From positions 2,294,001-2,358,000 of the forward strand of contig NZ_CP142860.1 of the NCBI RefSeq assembly GCF_036287215.1: a stretch of 64,000 nucleotides of DNA, in the 5' to 3' direction. The notes beneath the pieces are model-generated. The model was not told the origin of the DNA, did no database searches, and saw nothing but the letters and a program-made list of their open reading frames with translations. Shown here one piece after another: positions 53,573 through 60,898 of this stretch. The stretch's first letter is position 1. Each line of letters starts with the position of its first letter. Source of the DNA: Caproiciproducens sp. CPB-2 (GTDB lineage: Bacteria; Bacillota; Clostridia; Oscillospirales; Acutalibacteraceae). The position numbers were made by a program, and so were the translations under genes.

Positions 53573-53932
53573 TTCAATATAAACAGCACCGCACGGAACA
53601 CCACGACTTTTTACATGGATATGCCGTAAGGAGGGATTGCTTTCGTGCTGATGTTTCAGAGTCTATATAGCAAAGAACTTACTTTTACTACTCTTATTGA
53701 CCGTTTTACAAGTGTGTACCATAGTACACTTCGGGCGAATGAACCCAACAGGCAATTAAGTTGCCAGCTTATAAAAGTTGCGCTTTTAACGCAATCAATA
53801 ATGCGGATCGCTCCGCGGCGGCAGTCGACCGGGCTGTCCGTAGGCCCTGAACCTCTAAAAAATAGAAGCGGTCAGTAAATTCTCGTCCTATATAGACGAC
53901 CGTGTTTAGATTATCATGTTATTCGTCTAATG
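53573..53932. other. spacer upstream of speD, possible long leader
   Basis: A second minus-strand promoter, TTGACA (53931-53936), 17-bp spacer, TAATCT (53908-53913), would give a leader of about 390 nt with small hairpins: CGTC/GACG at 53883-53899, CTCTA/TAGAA at 53854-53869 and GGGC/GCCC at 53832-53848. On the plus strand a 77-codon ORF (53645-53878) follows AAGGAGGG at 9 nt (LMFQSLYSKELTFTTLIDRF); it resembles nothing I know. The ORF and leader are mutually doubtful. Confidence 0.35.
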
Positions 53933-55177
53933 TCAATTATATTTTTTATTGCGGCTTTCATCCGGATTTTTTAGAAGGACGAGCAGGGCGCTGACGCATG
54001 TCAGCAGCAGCATTGCGATCCCGGAAACAAAAAACCACAACGAGACTCCCCGCTTTTCGGCAATTGGGCCCGCTATGAGCAGCCCCAAAGGCATAGTCGA
54101 TGAACTGAGGCTGCTGATCAGGGAAAAGGCGCGCCCCATTTTGTCCGGGGCGATGGTCTCCTGCATATAGGCGATATAAGGGATGTTATACAGGTTGGTG
54201 CCGGCCCCGATCAGCGCGCACAATGCCGCGAACACCCAGAACCAGAACATCTCCGCAGGCAACAGGCCGCACAGTAACGAGGATATTCCCATGACAAAAA
54301 GCCCCAGATGGATGACCGGGAACTTATTTTTGATGATACCAAACCTTCCCAACAATACAGCGCAGAGCATCATCCCCCCCGCGTAAGCAAAGTTGACCAT
54401 GCCGGCGTGCCAGGCGTCGGAGCGGAAATAGCCGCTGGTCATGAGCGGATAATAGGTGGAGAGAGGCGCGTAAAACACCAGAATAAAGAAGGTAGCCGCC
54501 GTCACGATACACAGCTTCCTGTCCCGGCAGATTGTCGCCGCGCCTTCCTTCATTTCATGGAAAAAGCGCGGTTTTTGCTTTGCCCCTCGTTCCGGATCCG
54601 GTATTTTAACAAATAATACCGTGGCGCTGGCTACGAGAGCCCCCGCCAGATCGGACAGCAATATGATCCAAAGAGGCAGGGCGGCATACATGGCCGCGCC
54701 CAATACGGGACCCAGCAGAAAAGCCCCCGACTGCAGGAACTGGCTCCAGCCGTTGGCGCGCACCAGTTCCTCCTGCGGCACCAGCATGGGTACTGCGGCC
54801 TGAACAGCCGGACTTTGAAACACGTTGCCCACCGCCCGGATCCCCAGTACCGCGCAGACCGACCAGTAAGGCGGATTGCCATACAGGAAAAAGAAGGCGA
54901 AAACAAGGGCTGCCAATCCAGTGAAAAGGTCCGCCGCTATCATGACGGTTTTTCGATGAAGGCGGTCGATCCAAACGCCCGCAAAGGGACCGAGAAGAAA
55001 CTGCGGCAAAAAAGCGAACATGCCGGCGACCGACATCATGATCGGCGATGCCGTTTCCGTGGCCAGCCACCAGATCAGGGAAAACTGCACGGCGGCGCTG
55101 CCGATGAGCGATACCGTCTGCCCCGCGGCAATGGTGAGGAAATCCCGTTTCCACTTATTCTGTTGATTTTTCTTCAT
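53933..55177 (-). CDS. major facilitator superfamily transporter
   Basis: A 414-aa permease with 12 predicted membrane segments (MFS_3/TetA-like drug exporter subfamily). Typical loop after helix 2 (VWIDRLHRKTVMIAADLFTG) and second-half loop region (LLGRFGIIKNKFPVIHL). ATG 55177 has GGAG at 5-nt spacing. Downstream of a MarR and a DtxR-like gene on the same strand, which fits a regulated efflux unit. Substrate unknown. Confidence 0.9.
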   Translation of the reverse strand: MKKNQQNKWKRDFLTIAAGQTVSLIGSAAVQFSLIWWLATETASPIMMSVAGMFAFLPQFLLGPFAGVWIDRLHRKTVMIAADLFTGLAALVFAFFFLYGNPPYWSVCAVLGIRAVGNVFQSPAVQAAVPMLVPQEELVRANGWSQFLQSGAFLLGPVLGAAMYAALPLWIILLSDLAGALVASATVLFVKIPDPERGAKQKPRFFHEMKEGAATICRDRKLCIVTAATFFILVFYAPLSTYYPLMTSGYFRSDAWHAGMVNFAYAGGMMLCAVLLGRFGIIKNKFPVIHLGLFVMGISSLLCGLLPAEMFWFWVFAALCALIGAGTNLYNIPYIAYMQETIAPDKMGRAFSLISSLSSSTMPLGLLIAGPIAEKRGVSLWFFVSGIAMLLLTCVSALLVLLKNPDESRNKKYN

Positions 55178-55319
55178 AGGCACTCCAGTATGATCGTTGA
55201 AATACTTCGTCCATGGATAAACGACCATTATGTTTTGAATTGATTATACCATGTTTCCACTCTGAAGTGTCGATCGCCGCCGCAAAAATGCGGCGGAATT
55301 TCAACCCGGCTCGGCGTAT

Positions 55320-55688
55320 TCATATCAGTGCCGCCATTTGATTCAATGTCACATCCTGGATTGTATGCTCAAGGACGCAGGCCTCGCTTACCGCCAGAGC
55401 TTCGCTGAGGTTCAGTACATTCATTAAAAAGCGCTTGATTGTGTCAAACTTGGCGAGCAGTTTTTGCGCTGTTGCAATTCCCTGATCGGTCAGCCGTATG
55501 GGACCGAATTTCTCGTGTTCCACAAATCCTTTTTCCGACAGCTCCGCAACCGCCCTGTTTGCACTCGGTTTCGACACAGACATCCTTTCGGCAATGTCGA
55601 TAAGCCGGACGGAACTGTCTACCTTGTGCAGGAGGTATATCGTTTTAAGGTAATTCTCAAGCGAAGGGGTTATCGCATTATTGTCCAT
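55320..55688 (-). CDS. DtxR/MntR-type metal-dependent regulator
   Basis: A 122-aa protein with the iron-dependent repressor helix-turn-helix (LENYLKTIYLLHKVDSSVRL, MSVSKPSANRAVAELSEKGF) and the metal-binding/dimerisation helices (SEACVLEHTIQDVTLNQMAA, with E, C and H ligands). It lacks the third (SH3-like) domain, as in MntR. Likely senses Mn2+ or Fe2+. Between the MarR gene and the MFS gene, same strand. Confidence 0.85.
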   Translation of the reverse strand: MDNNAITPSLENYLKTIYLLHKVDSSVRLIDIAERMSVSKPSANRAVAELSEKGFVEHEKFGPIRLTDQGIATAQKLLAKFDTIKRFLMNVLNLSEALAVSEACVLEHTIQDVTLNQMAALI

Positions 55689-55731
55689 TCTCTAACCTCC
55701 TTACAGGATTCGGGTGGTATGCGCCGTCCTC

Positions 55732-56229
55732 TTAGCTGTGCCGATTCCAGAAACCATCGTGCCCAAAATGCCCGGATCCGAACTCCTGTTCATTGTCGCC
55801 GCGCCAATCGTCTATAATGCGCTCCAGATATTCCCCCAGCTTCGTCTGCTCTTCTTCCGAGAGACAGTCGAATAATGTTTCAAACCCAAGCTGCCTATCG
55901 TCCTGAATTTCAGCGTTTCTCCCTTTCTCGGTCAAACGGATAATCATGACCCTCTTGTCATCCTCCGACGGCGTACGCGTGATGTACCCTTTCTGCTCCA
56001 GTTTTTTCAGCAGGTCCCCCAAAGACTGGGGACGCATATCCATTAAGTCCGAAAGCTCTTTCTGCGTGATTTCCGGCTTCATTTTCAGCAATTTCAACAC
56101 CCGTCCCTGACCGCGGTATGGATTCCCCGTCAGGCCGAAAGCCATATGGTTGTGGTGGTGATGCCGGATGAGCAGCCATTGGATTTGCATAAACTGCTCC
56201 ACCAACCTGCTGTATTTGCTCTCGCTCAT
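55732..56229 (-). CDS. MarR-family regulator, His-rich N-terminus
   Basis: A 165-aa MarR regulator: KPEITQKELSDLMDMRPQSL as recognition region and ITRTPSEDDKRVMIIRLTEK as the wing. The N-terminal helix holds a HHHHNH stretch (residues 23-28) that could bind metal, and the C-terminus is also His-containing (FGSGHFGHDGFWNRHS). A perfect operator overlaps its own promoter. It probably controls the downstream DtxR-like and MFS genes. Confidence 0.88.
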   Translation of the reverse strand: MSESKYSRLVEQFMQIQWLLIRHHHHNHMAFGLTGNPYRGQGRVLKLLKMKPEITQKELSDLMDMRPQSLGDLLKKLEQKGYITRTPSEDDKRVMIIRLTEKGRNAEIQDDRQLGFETLFDCLSEEEQTKLGEYLERIIDDWRGDNEQEFGSGHFGHDGFWNRHS

Positions 56230-56267
56230 CGTTTTTCCTCCTTAGATCGGGCCGTCCGAATTTTATT

Positions 56268-56311
56268 AAGCTACCTTCATATATTATAAAGGTAGCTTTC
56301 TAATTTGTCAA
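56268..56311 (-). promoter_or_regulatory. MarR promoter with perfect inverted-repeat operator
   Basis: Minus strand: TTGACA (56306-56311), 17-bp spacer, TATAAT (56283-56288). AAGCTACCTT (56268-56277) is inverted perfectly as AAGGTAGCTT (56289-56298), bracketing the -10 box. Confidence 0.82.
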
Positions 56312-56649
56312 CAGTTTTTATCTACAGCAATTCCATTTTAGTTTGCGAGACAAAACACGTTTCTTTCCCGCCTTCGGCGGGGGAGAAACGCAAACTTATT
56401 GCAGAATCAACTGGAAATGCTGTAGCCATCTGAATGTACCGTTGGATTTTTCTTTCGCAAAGTGGACAGGTCTGGACACTGAATCTTTTTTACGAAGTTC
56501 ATAAAGTACAAACAGCAGACACGGAAAACCTGTCTGCTGTTTATGCTCTTCCCCACCGGTAAAAATCCGGAAATCTACTGCTCGGACGTCAGCCGGGCCA
56601 TGGATTCCCAAACGGGCCGAACGGCATGATCGTGTAAAATGCCGTAAAA
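56312..56649. terminator. spacer with two terminator-like hairpins
   Basis: Hairpin 1 (56349-56391): CGTTTCT...CCCGCC, loop TTCG, GGCGGG...AGAAACG. Hairpin 2 (56507-56542): AAACAGCAGACA pairs with TGTCTGCTGTTT, 9-nt loop. Hairpin 2 ends with T-rich bases on the minus strand and probably terminates the HPr operon. A 90-codon frame at 56396-56668 is probably spurious. Confidence 0.55.
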
Positions 56650-56907
56650 TCACAGATTCTTTTCGCAAAAATCACGGAGCTGTCTGCTCTCGGTTTCTTC
56701 GCCCTCGCCTTCAATCTGAAAGACGACTCCGTCGCCCTTTTTTACCCCGAGATTCATGATCGCGAAAAGCCGTTTGGCGTCCGCCGATTTGCCGTCCGCC
56801 GTCATAGTGATTTTGGACACACATTTTTTCGCCGCCTGCGCCAGCAGGCCCGCCGGCCGTGCGTGCAGCCCTTCCTCTGCGGTTACGATATATTCAAACG
56901 TTTTCAT
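56650..56907 (-). CDS. HPr-family phosphocarrier protein with Arg46
   Basis: PTS phosphocarrier of 85 aa. His15 in GLHARPAG accepts phosphate from enzyme I. The regulatory site that is Ser46 in Bacillus HPr is Arg46 here (DAKRLFAIMNLG), so HPr kinase cannot phosphorylate it there and it cannot work as the usual CcpA co-repressor. It may be a dedicated carrier for this sugar island or FruB/Crh-like. GGAGG lies 8 nt before ATG 56907. Last gene of the EIIA-HAD-HPr unit. Confidence 0.88.
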   Translation of the reverse strand: MKTFEYIVTAEEGLHARPAGLLAQAAKKCVSKITMTADGKSADAKRLFAIMNLGVKKGDGVVFQIEGEGEETESRQLRDFCEKNL

Positions 56908-56949
56908 TTCCTTTTCCTCCTTGATGATTTCCCAGCCGTCCCCGCCCCG

Positions 56950-57774
56950 CTATCGTAGCAGCTCCGGCGCGAAATGGCGCACGATATCCGTAATCGGCGC
57001 ATGATTGTTGTCGGTCCCGCGATAGGCTATGTAGGGTTCCGCTTCCGGGGACACGTTCGCGGGCGCCGCGGCAAAGCCCGCCACGCGAAACATGGAAATG
57101 TCATTGCTGCTGTCTCCGATTGCCAGTGTTTTTTCCAGCGAAAAACGGAGTCGCTGCGCGGCTTTCTTCAGGCCCGGCCCTTTGCCGCAGCCCGGAGGTT
57201 CCATTTCCACACAGCAGGGACTGTGGTAAAGCTCCAGAGTAAGGTCGCCGAATTCCCCTCGCAGTCTGTCCATCTGCTCCGGTAAAAGGGTCGGAATCGA
57301 CGCCTTTACCACAGGTTCCTCCGGCATGCCTTTCCATTCTTCATAAGACCGGATACCGGAGCGGATAAAAAAATTTTTATGCATTTCCACCGACCGGCCG
57401 TCCGCTGAAAGCCTGGGGTCACGCCGGCAGAAATACGGGCTGGCCGAAGTGTAGTAATTGAAATACAGCCCTTCACGCCTGCAAAAGCGATCCAGCCGCT
57501 CCAGCTGCCCGGCTGTGAACTGATCCAGGACTTCTCCGGCATCCCGGGAAGGGTCGTACAGCAGGGTTCCGTTGCAGGCGACGACTGCGTCCATCGGCCC
57601 AAGCCGCGGCAGATAGAAACGGAACAGGTCGGGATGGCGGCCTGTCGCGATCAGCGTTCGTACGCCGTGTTCCCGAAGCTTGGACAGCGTCTTCAGGTCG
57701 TCTGGATGGACATAGCCGCGGTCGTTCAGAAGAGTGCCGTCCAGATCGGTAATAACGGCGCGGAGATCAGTCAT
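56950..57774 (-). CDS. HAD-family Cof-type sugar phosphatase
   Basis: A 274-aa Mg2+-dependent phosphatase. Motif I DLDGTLLND holds nucleophile Asp10 and acid Asp12; IATGRHPDLFRFYLP is motif II and AIGDSSNDISMFRVAG motif IV. The cap (about residues 85-190) is of the Cof/YidA type, which act on sugar phosphates. It overlaps the EIIA gene by 8 nt, so it probably relieves sugar-phosphate overload in this pathway. Confidence 0.88.
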   Translation of the reverse strand: MTDLRAVITDLDGTLLNDRGYVHPDDLKTLSKLREHGVRTLIATGRHPDLFRFYLPRLGPMDAVVACNGTLLYDPSRDAGEVLDQFTAGQLERLDRFCRREGLYFNYYTSASPYFCRRDPRLSADGRSVEMHKNFFIRSGIRSYEEWKGMPEEPVVKASIPTLLPEQMDRLRGEFGDLTLELYHSPCCVEMEPPGCGKGPGLKKAAQRLRFSLEKTLAIGDSSNDISMFRVAGFAAAPANVSPEAEPYIAYRGTDNNHAPITDIVRHFAPELLR

Positions 57775-58240
57775 CGGCGGCCTCTGCGGATTCGCAGGAA
57801 ATAATCTCCGACTGCGCTGCGGTCACTTCTCCCAGCCGGATTCTTGGATTTGTAAATCCGGCCAGATTGGTGATAATACAAGGGGAAATCATTCGGAAAT
57901 TGTTTGATTTGAAAAGCTTGAGATCCATTTTCATAATCCGGTCGCCCCTGCTGACGCGGCTGCCGTCTTCCACATAGCAGGTGAATCCCTTTCCGTTCAG
58001 TTTCACCGTGTCTATCCCCAGATGGACCAGCAGCTCGATTCCGTTGTCTCCGGTGATGCATATGGCGTGCAGGGTCCTGGCAATATTGGAGATCACGCCG
58101 TCGAACGGCGCCAGCACGAACGGCGATTCGGGGTAAACGGCGACGCCGTCTCCCAGCACTTTCCCGGAAAAAACTTCGTCCGGGACCTCGGTAACAGGGA
58201 CAGCGCGGCCGGTGATCGGCGAATATACTTTCCTTTCCAT
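57767..58240 (-). CDS. PTS glucose-type EIIA component
   Basis: A 157-aa EIIA of the glucose superfamily (Crr-like). The phospho-acceptor His73 is in LVHLGIDTV and the partner His58 in TLHAICITGDNG. The N-terminus starts VYSPITGRAVPV, typical of stand-alone EIIA. The last about 15 residues are acidic (CESAEAADD). It serves the EIIC gene at the right edge of the window, which lacks a visible EIIA. Confidence 0.92.
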   Translation of the reverse strand: MERKVYSPITGRAVPVTEVPDEVFSGKVLGDGVAVYPESPFVLAPFDGVISNIARTLHAICITGDNGIELLVHLGIDTVKLNGKGFTCYVEDGSRVSRGDRIMKMDLKLFKSNNFRMISPCIITNLAGFTNPRIRLGEVTAAQSEIISCESAEAADD

Positions 58241-58457
58241 GGTTTCTGTTTCCTTTCTTGCGATAAAAATGTCTTCGGCTTCCGCTTTCCTACAAAACGG
58301 CTATTATCATGATCCCGCGGAAACCTGTTCAGCATGAATATTTTTTAAAATAGGTCCGTTAGAGAACAATTCCCGTGTATACACCCGGTTAAAAACATGT
58401 TACAATAATGGTGGTCCAGCTGTCCAATTATTCAAAGACCAGTCGGAGGTTTCCTTT

Positions 58458-59300
58458 ATGAACTGCCTGACTCGAATCAGTCAATATTACAATTCGTTTA
58501 CCAAAGCGGAGCGCAGAATTGCGGATTATATTACACAGAATCCCGAGCAGACCGTAAAGCTGAGTATATACGGTCTGGCCAGCGCGGCCGGGGTGGCCCC
58601 TTCCACCGTAACGCGTTTTGTCCACAATCTGGAATACAAATCCTTTAACGAAATGCGCATAGAGCTGGTGCGCAACGTGGACGTAAAAACCGTAAACGAT
58701 TTCAATGAGATTCTTCAGTGGGGCAATAACAAAGACGATCTCAACCAGCATTTTCTACACAATATCACCAGCGTGTGTCAGGAAGCGCTGAACATCAACC
58801 GCCTTGAAAAATTCAGGGAGGCCGTGTCCATCATCCACCGCGCCAAACTGGTTTACTTTTTCGGTATCGGGGCATCTTCCCTGATCGTACAGGATTTGCA
58901 GCAGAAGCTGATGAAGATGCATAAGTGCTGTATCTACAACATCGACGGAAACTTCGGCACCCAGAACGCCATCATGGCCGGCCCCGATGATGTTGTCGTA
59001 GCCGTCTCCTACAGCGGAATCACGCGCGAGGTAAATCTGGCCGTCCAGCGGGCGAAGGAAAACGGATGCAAAGTCATCGCCATTACCCGGTACGGCCACA
59101 CGACCCTTTCCGAACTCGCCGACATCTGCCTTTTCGTTCCGAACGTGGAGCAGGTGACGAAAGTGGCGGCTATTTTTTCACGGTACGCGCAGCTGTTTAT
59201 TGTGGACATCCTGTTTCTGAATTTTGTGAACGAGAGCGGTGAGGACCCGGCAAAGATGCTTACGGATTACCGTTCGCTGCTGCTGAGGCTGAAAGAGTAG
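58458..59300 (+). CDS. MurR/RpiR-family transcriptional regulator
   Basis: A 280-aa regulator: N-terminal HTH (YYNSFTKAERRIADYITQNP, ASAAGVAPSTVTRFVHNLEY) and C-terminal SIS sugar-phosphate binding domain (LVYFFGIGASSLIVQDLQQK, VAVSYSGITREVNLAVQRAK). It most likely senses the phosphorylated sugar handled by this island. It is divergent to EIIA and convergent to the PMI operon; a strong terminator separates it from the latter. GGAGG is 8 nt before ATG. Confidence 0.92.
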   Translation: MNCLTRISQYYNSFTKAERRIADYITQNPEQTVKLSIYGLASAAGVAPSTVTRFVHNLEYKSFNEMRIELVRNVDVKTVNDFNEILQWGNNKDDLNQHFLHNITSVCQEALNINRLEKFREAVSIIHRAKLVYFFGIGASSLIVQDLQQKLMKMHKCCIYNIDGNFGTQNAIMAGPDDVVVAVSYSGITREVNLAVQRAKENGCKVIAITRYGHTTLSELADICLFVPNVEQVTKVAAIFSRYAQLFIVDILFLNFVNESGEDPAKMLTDYRSLLLRLKE

Positions 59301-59321
59301 TCCTGTTTGCGGAGAATACGG

Positions 59322-59347
59322 CCGGCCCCGAACGGGGCCGGTCTTTT
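59322..59347 (+). terminator. terminator of the RpiR gene
   Basis: CCGGCCCC, loop GAAC, GGGGCCGG then TCTTTTT, 21 nt beyond the stop. GC-rich stem of 8 bp. Confidence 0.85.
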
Positions 59348-59355
59348 TGATATTC

Positions 59356-60294
59356 TCAGAACGGGTGCCAGCAGCACAGGATTCTGCAGTTGCCTTTCAC
59401 TTTACAGGGTTTCCGGTCCGCCGGAAGAAGAATGGTGTGGGTATGATTCATCTGATACCGCCCTTCGGCGGTTTCCACGACGGCGTTCCCTTCCACGGCG
59501 GTAAGCGACAGGCAGATGCCGTTGTTTTCCGGCTCCCATTCGTCCGCGACATCCACGATATCCACGCAGAAGCAAGGGTGGCGGATCGCTTCCCGCACGC
59601 TGGCGCCGGCGGCCGGTCTGCTTCCCGGCTCGAAGTGCTGCACCTCAGGCTGCAGGGCCGGGTCAAGCACGTCAAACCCCTTTTCCAGATGCAGCTCTCT
59701 GCCGCGCCCATAGTCGTACAGGCGGTAGGTGATGCCGCCAAAGCTGCCCGCTTCCAGCGCCAGCATGTTTTTGCCGCAGGCGTGCAGCATCCCGGCGGGA
59801 ATCATGACGAAGTCTCCCTTTTTCACCGGCACTTTGCGGATATACTGCTCGACGGTGCCGTCGTCGGCGGCTTTGCGCAGCTGCTCTTTGTCCGTTATCG
59901 TCGTCCCGGCCACCACATAGGCGCCTTCGTCGCAGTCCAGAACATACCATGATTCCGACTTTTCATAATCGTTTTCCACGCGGCGCGCATACTCTTCAGC
60001 GGGATGGACCTGAATGGAAAGATCCTCCCGTGCGTCAATGTAGGCCACACGCACCAGCTGGTCGGCGGGGTCCCCGCCCAGCAGCTCCCCGTGCCGGAGG
60101 CCGATCAGTTCGTGAAGGGTTTTGCCGGCATATTCGCCGCTGAGAATTTTGCTTGTCGTGTTCCGGTAGGCGCTCACCTCCCGGCAGATTCCATACTGCT
60201 GCCCTTCGGGCGGCGTGATGCCCCGAATATCTGTCAGACGGTTGCCGCCCCAGACACTGACGCAGTAACCGGGAATGGGAAGAATCGGTTCCAT
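59356..60294 (-). CDS. class I mannose-6-phosphate isomerase (short form)
   Basis: Zinc-dependent cupin isomerase of 312 aa interconverting mannose-6-P and fructose-6-P. Metal residues are visible in DLSIQVHPAEEYARR, and MIPAGMLHACGKNMLALEAG carries the catalytic loop. Short (Bacillus-type, about 315 aa) form. It starts 3 nt after the cupin isomerase gene stop. It is the third of four co-directional genes after EIIC and is partly redundant with the fusion protein. Confidence 0.88.
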   Translation of the reverse strand: MEPILPIPGYCVSVWGGNRLTDIRGITPPEGQQYGICREVSAYRNTTSKILSGEYAGKTLHELIGLRHGELLGGDPADQLVRVAYIDAREDLSIQVHPAEEYARRVENDYEKSESWYVLDCDEGAYVVAGTTITDKEQLRKAADDGTVEQYIRKVPVKKGDFVMIPAGMLHACGKNMLALEAGSFGGITYRLYDYGRGRELHLEKGFDVLDPALQPEVQHFEPGSRPAAGASVREAIRHPCFCVDIVDVADEWEPENNGICLSLTAVEGNAVVETAEGRYQMNHTHTILLPADRKPCKVKGNCRILCCWHPF

Positions 60295-60297
60295 TTT

Positions 60298-60873
60298 TCA
60301 GCCCTCCCCGACCCACCGGATTTCTCCGTTGCGCTTATAGCAGCGGAAAGGAAACGGCTTCTGTTCAATGACGGCGTGGTCCTGCTTGGTGGCGGGCAGG
60401 CTGCACGCGGCCACGGCCAGAACACCTTCGCCGGAATTGATGATGCGGTGGGCGTACTTGCCGCTGATGTAGTGCAGCGAGCCCGGAAAAACCTTTTCCG
60501 CGTAAAACTCGTCCGCGCCGTCCCAGAACAGCAGAAAACCTTCGCCCTGCAGGCCGTAGTAATATTCGTCGCAGTCGCGGTCAATGTGAAAATGCCCGTG
60601 CGTCATGCTGTATTCCCCGTCGACGCAGTAAGCTTCCAGATAAGTAATGCCCCACTGCAGATTACCCTTGACGTAGTCGGTGCGGTGGAAATTCTGATTC
60701 GCGACGCGGTAGGCAAGCCGGTCGCCGAACGCCGCCAGAGCATCCTCATTTTTGTAAATGCCCTTCAGCTCGCTGATTTTTTTCTGGCGCCAGACAACGT
60801 TCTGGCCGGAAAGCCCGCAGTCTTCCCACCATTTCTGTATTCCCTTCGGTTCGCGGATAAAGTCTTCCCTCAT
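60298..60873 (-). CDS. cupin-type glucose-6-phosphate isomerase
   Basis: A 191-aa cupin of the archaeal-type phosphoglucose isomerase family: TYLEAYCVDGEYSMTHGHFH and DCDEYYYGLQGEGFLLFWDG form the metal site, SLHYISGKYAHRIINSGEGV the second cupin motif. The ATG at 60873 has AAAGGA upstream; further in-frame codons lack a ribosome site. In bacteria this type often accompanies specialised sugar pathways. It is placed between the two PMI genes. Confidence 0.85.
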   Translation of the reverse strand: MREDFIREPKGIQKWWEDCGLSGQNVVWRQKKISELKGIYKNEDALAAFGDRLAYRVANQNFHRTDYVKGNLQWGITYLEAYCVDGEYSMTHGHFHIDRDCDEYYYGLQGEGFLLFWDGADEFYAEKVFPGSLHYISGKYAHRIINSGEGVLAVAACSLPATKQDHAVIEQKPFPFRCYKRNGEIRWVGEG

Positions 60874-60898
60874 GATTTTCCGTTCCTTTCTGAATGCT

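Noticed and set aside
56396..56668. 90-codon minus-strand frame after HPr
   Set aside because: It overlaps the HPr 3' end and a strong hairpin; composition is not protein-like.
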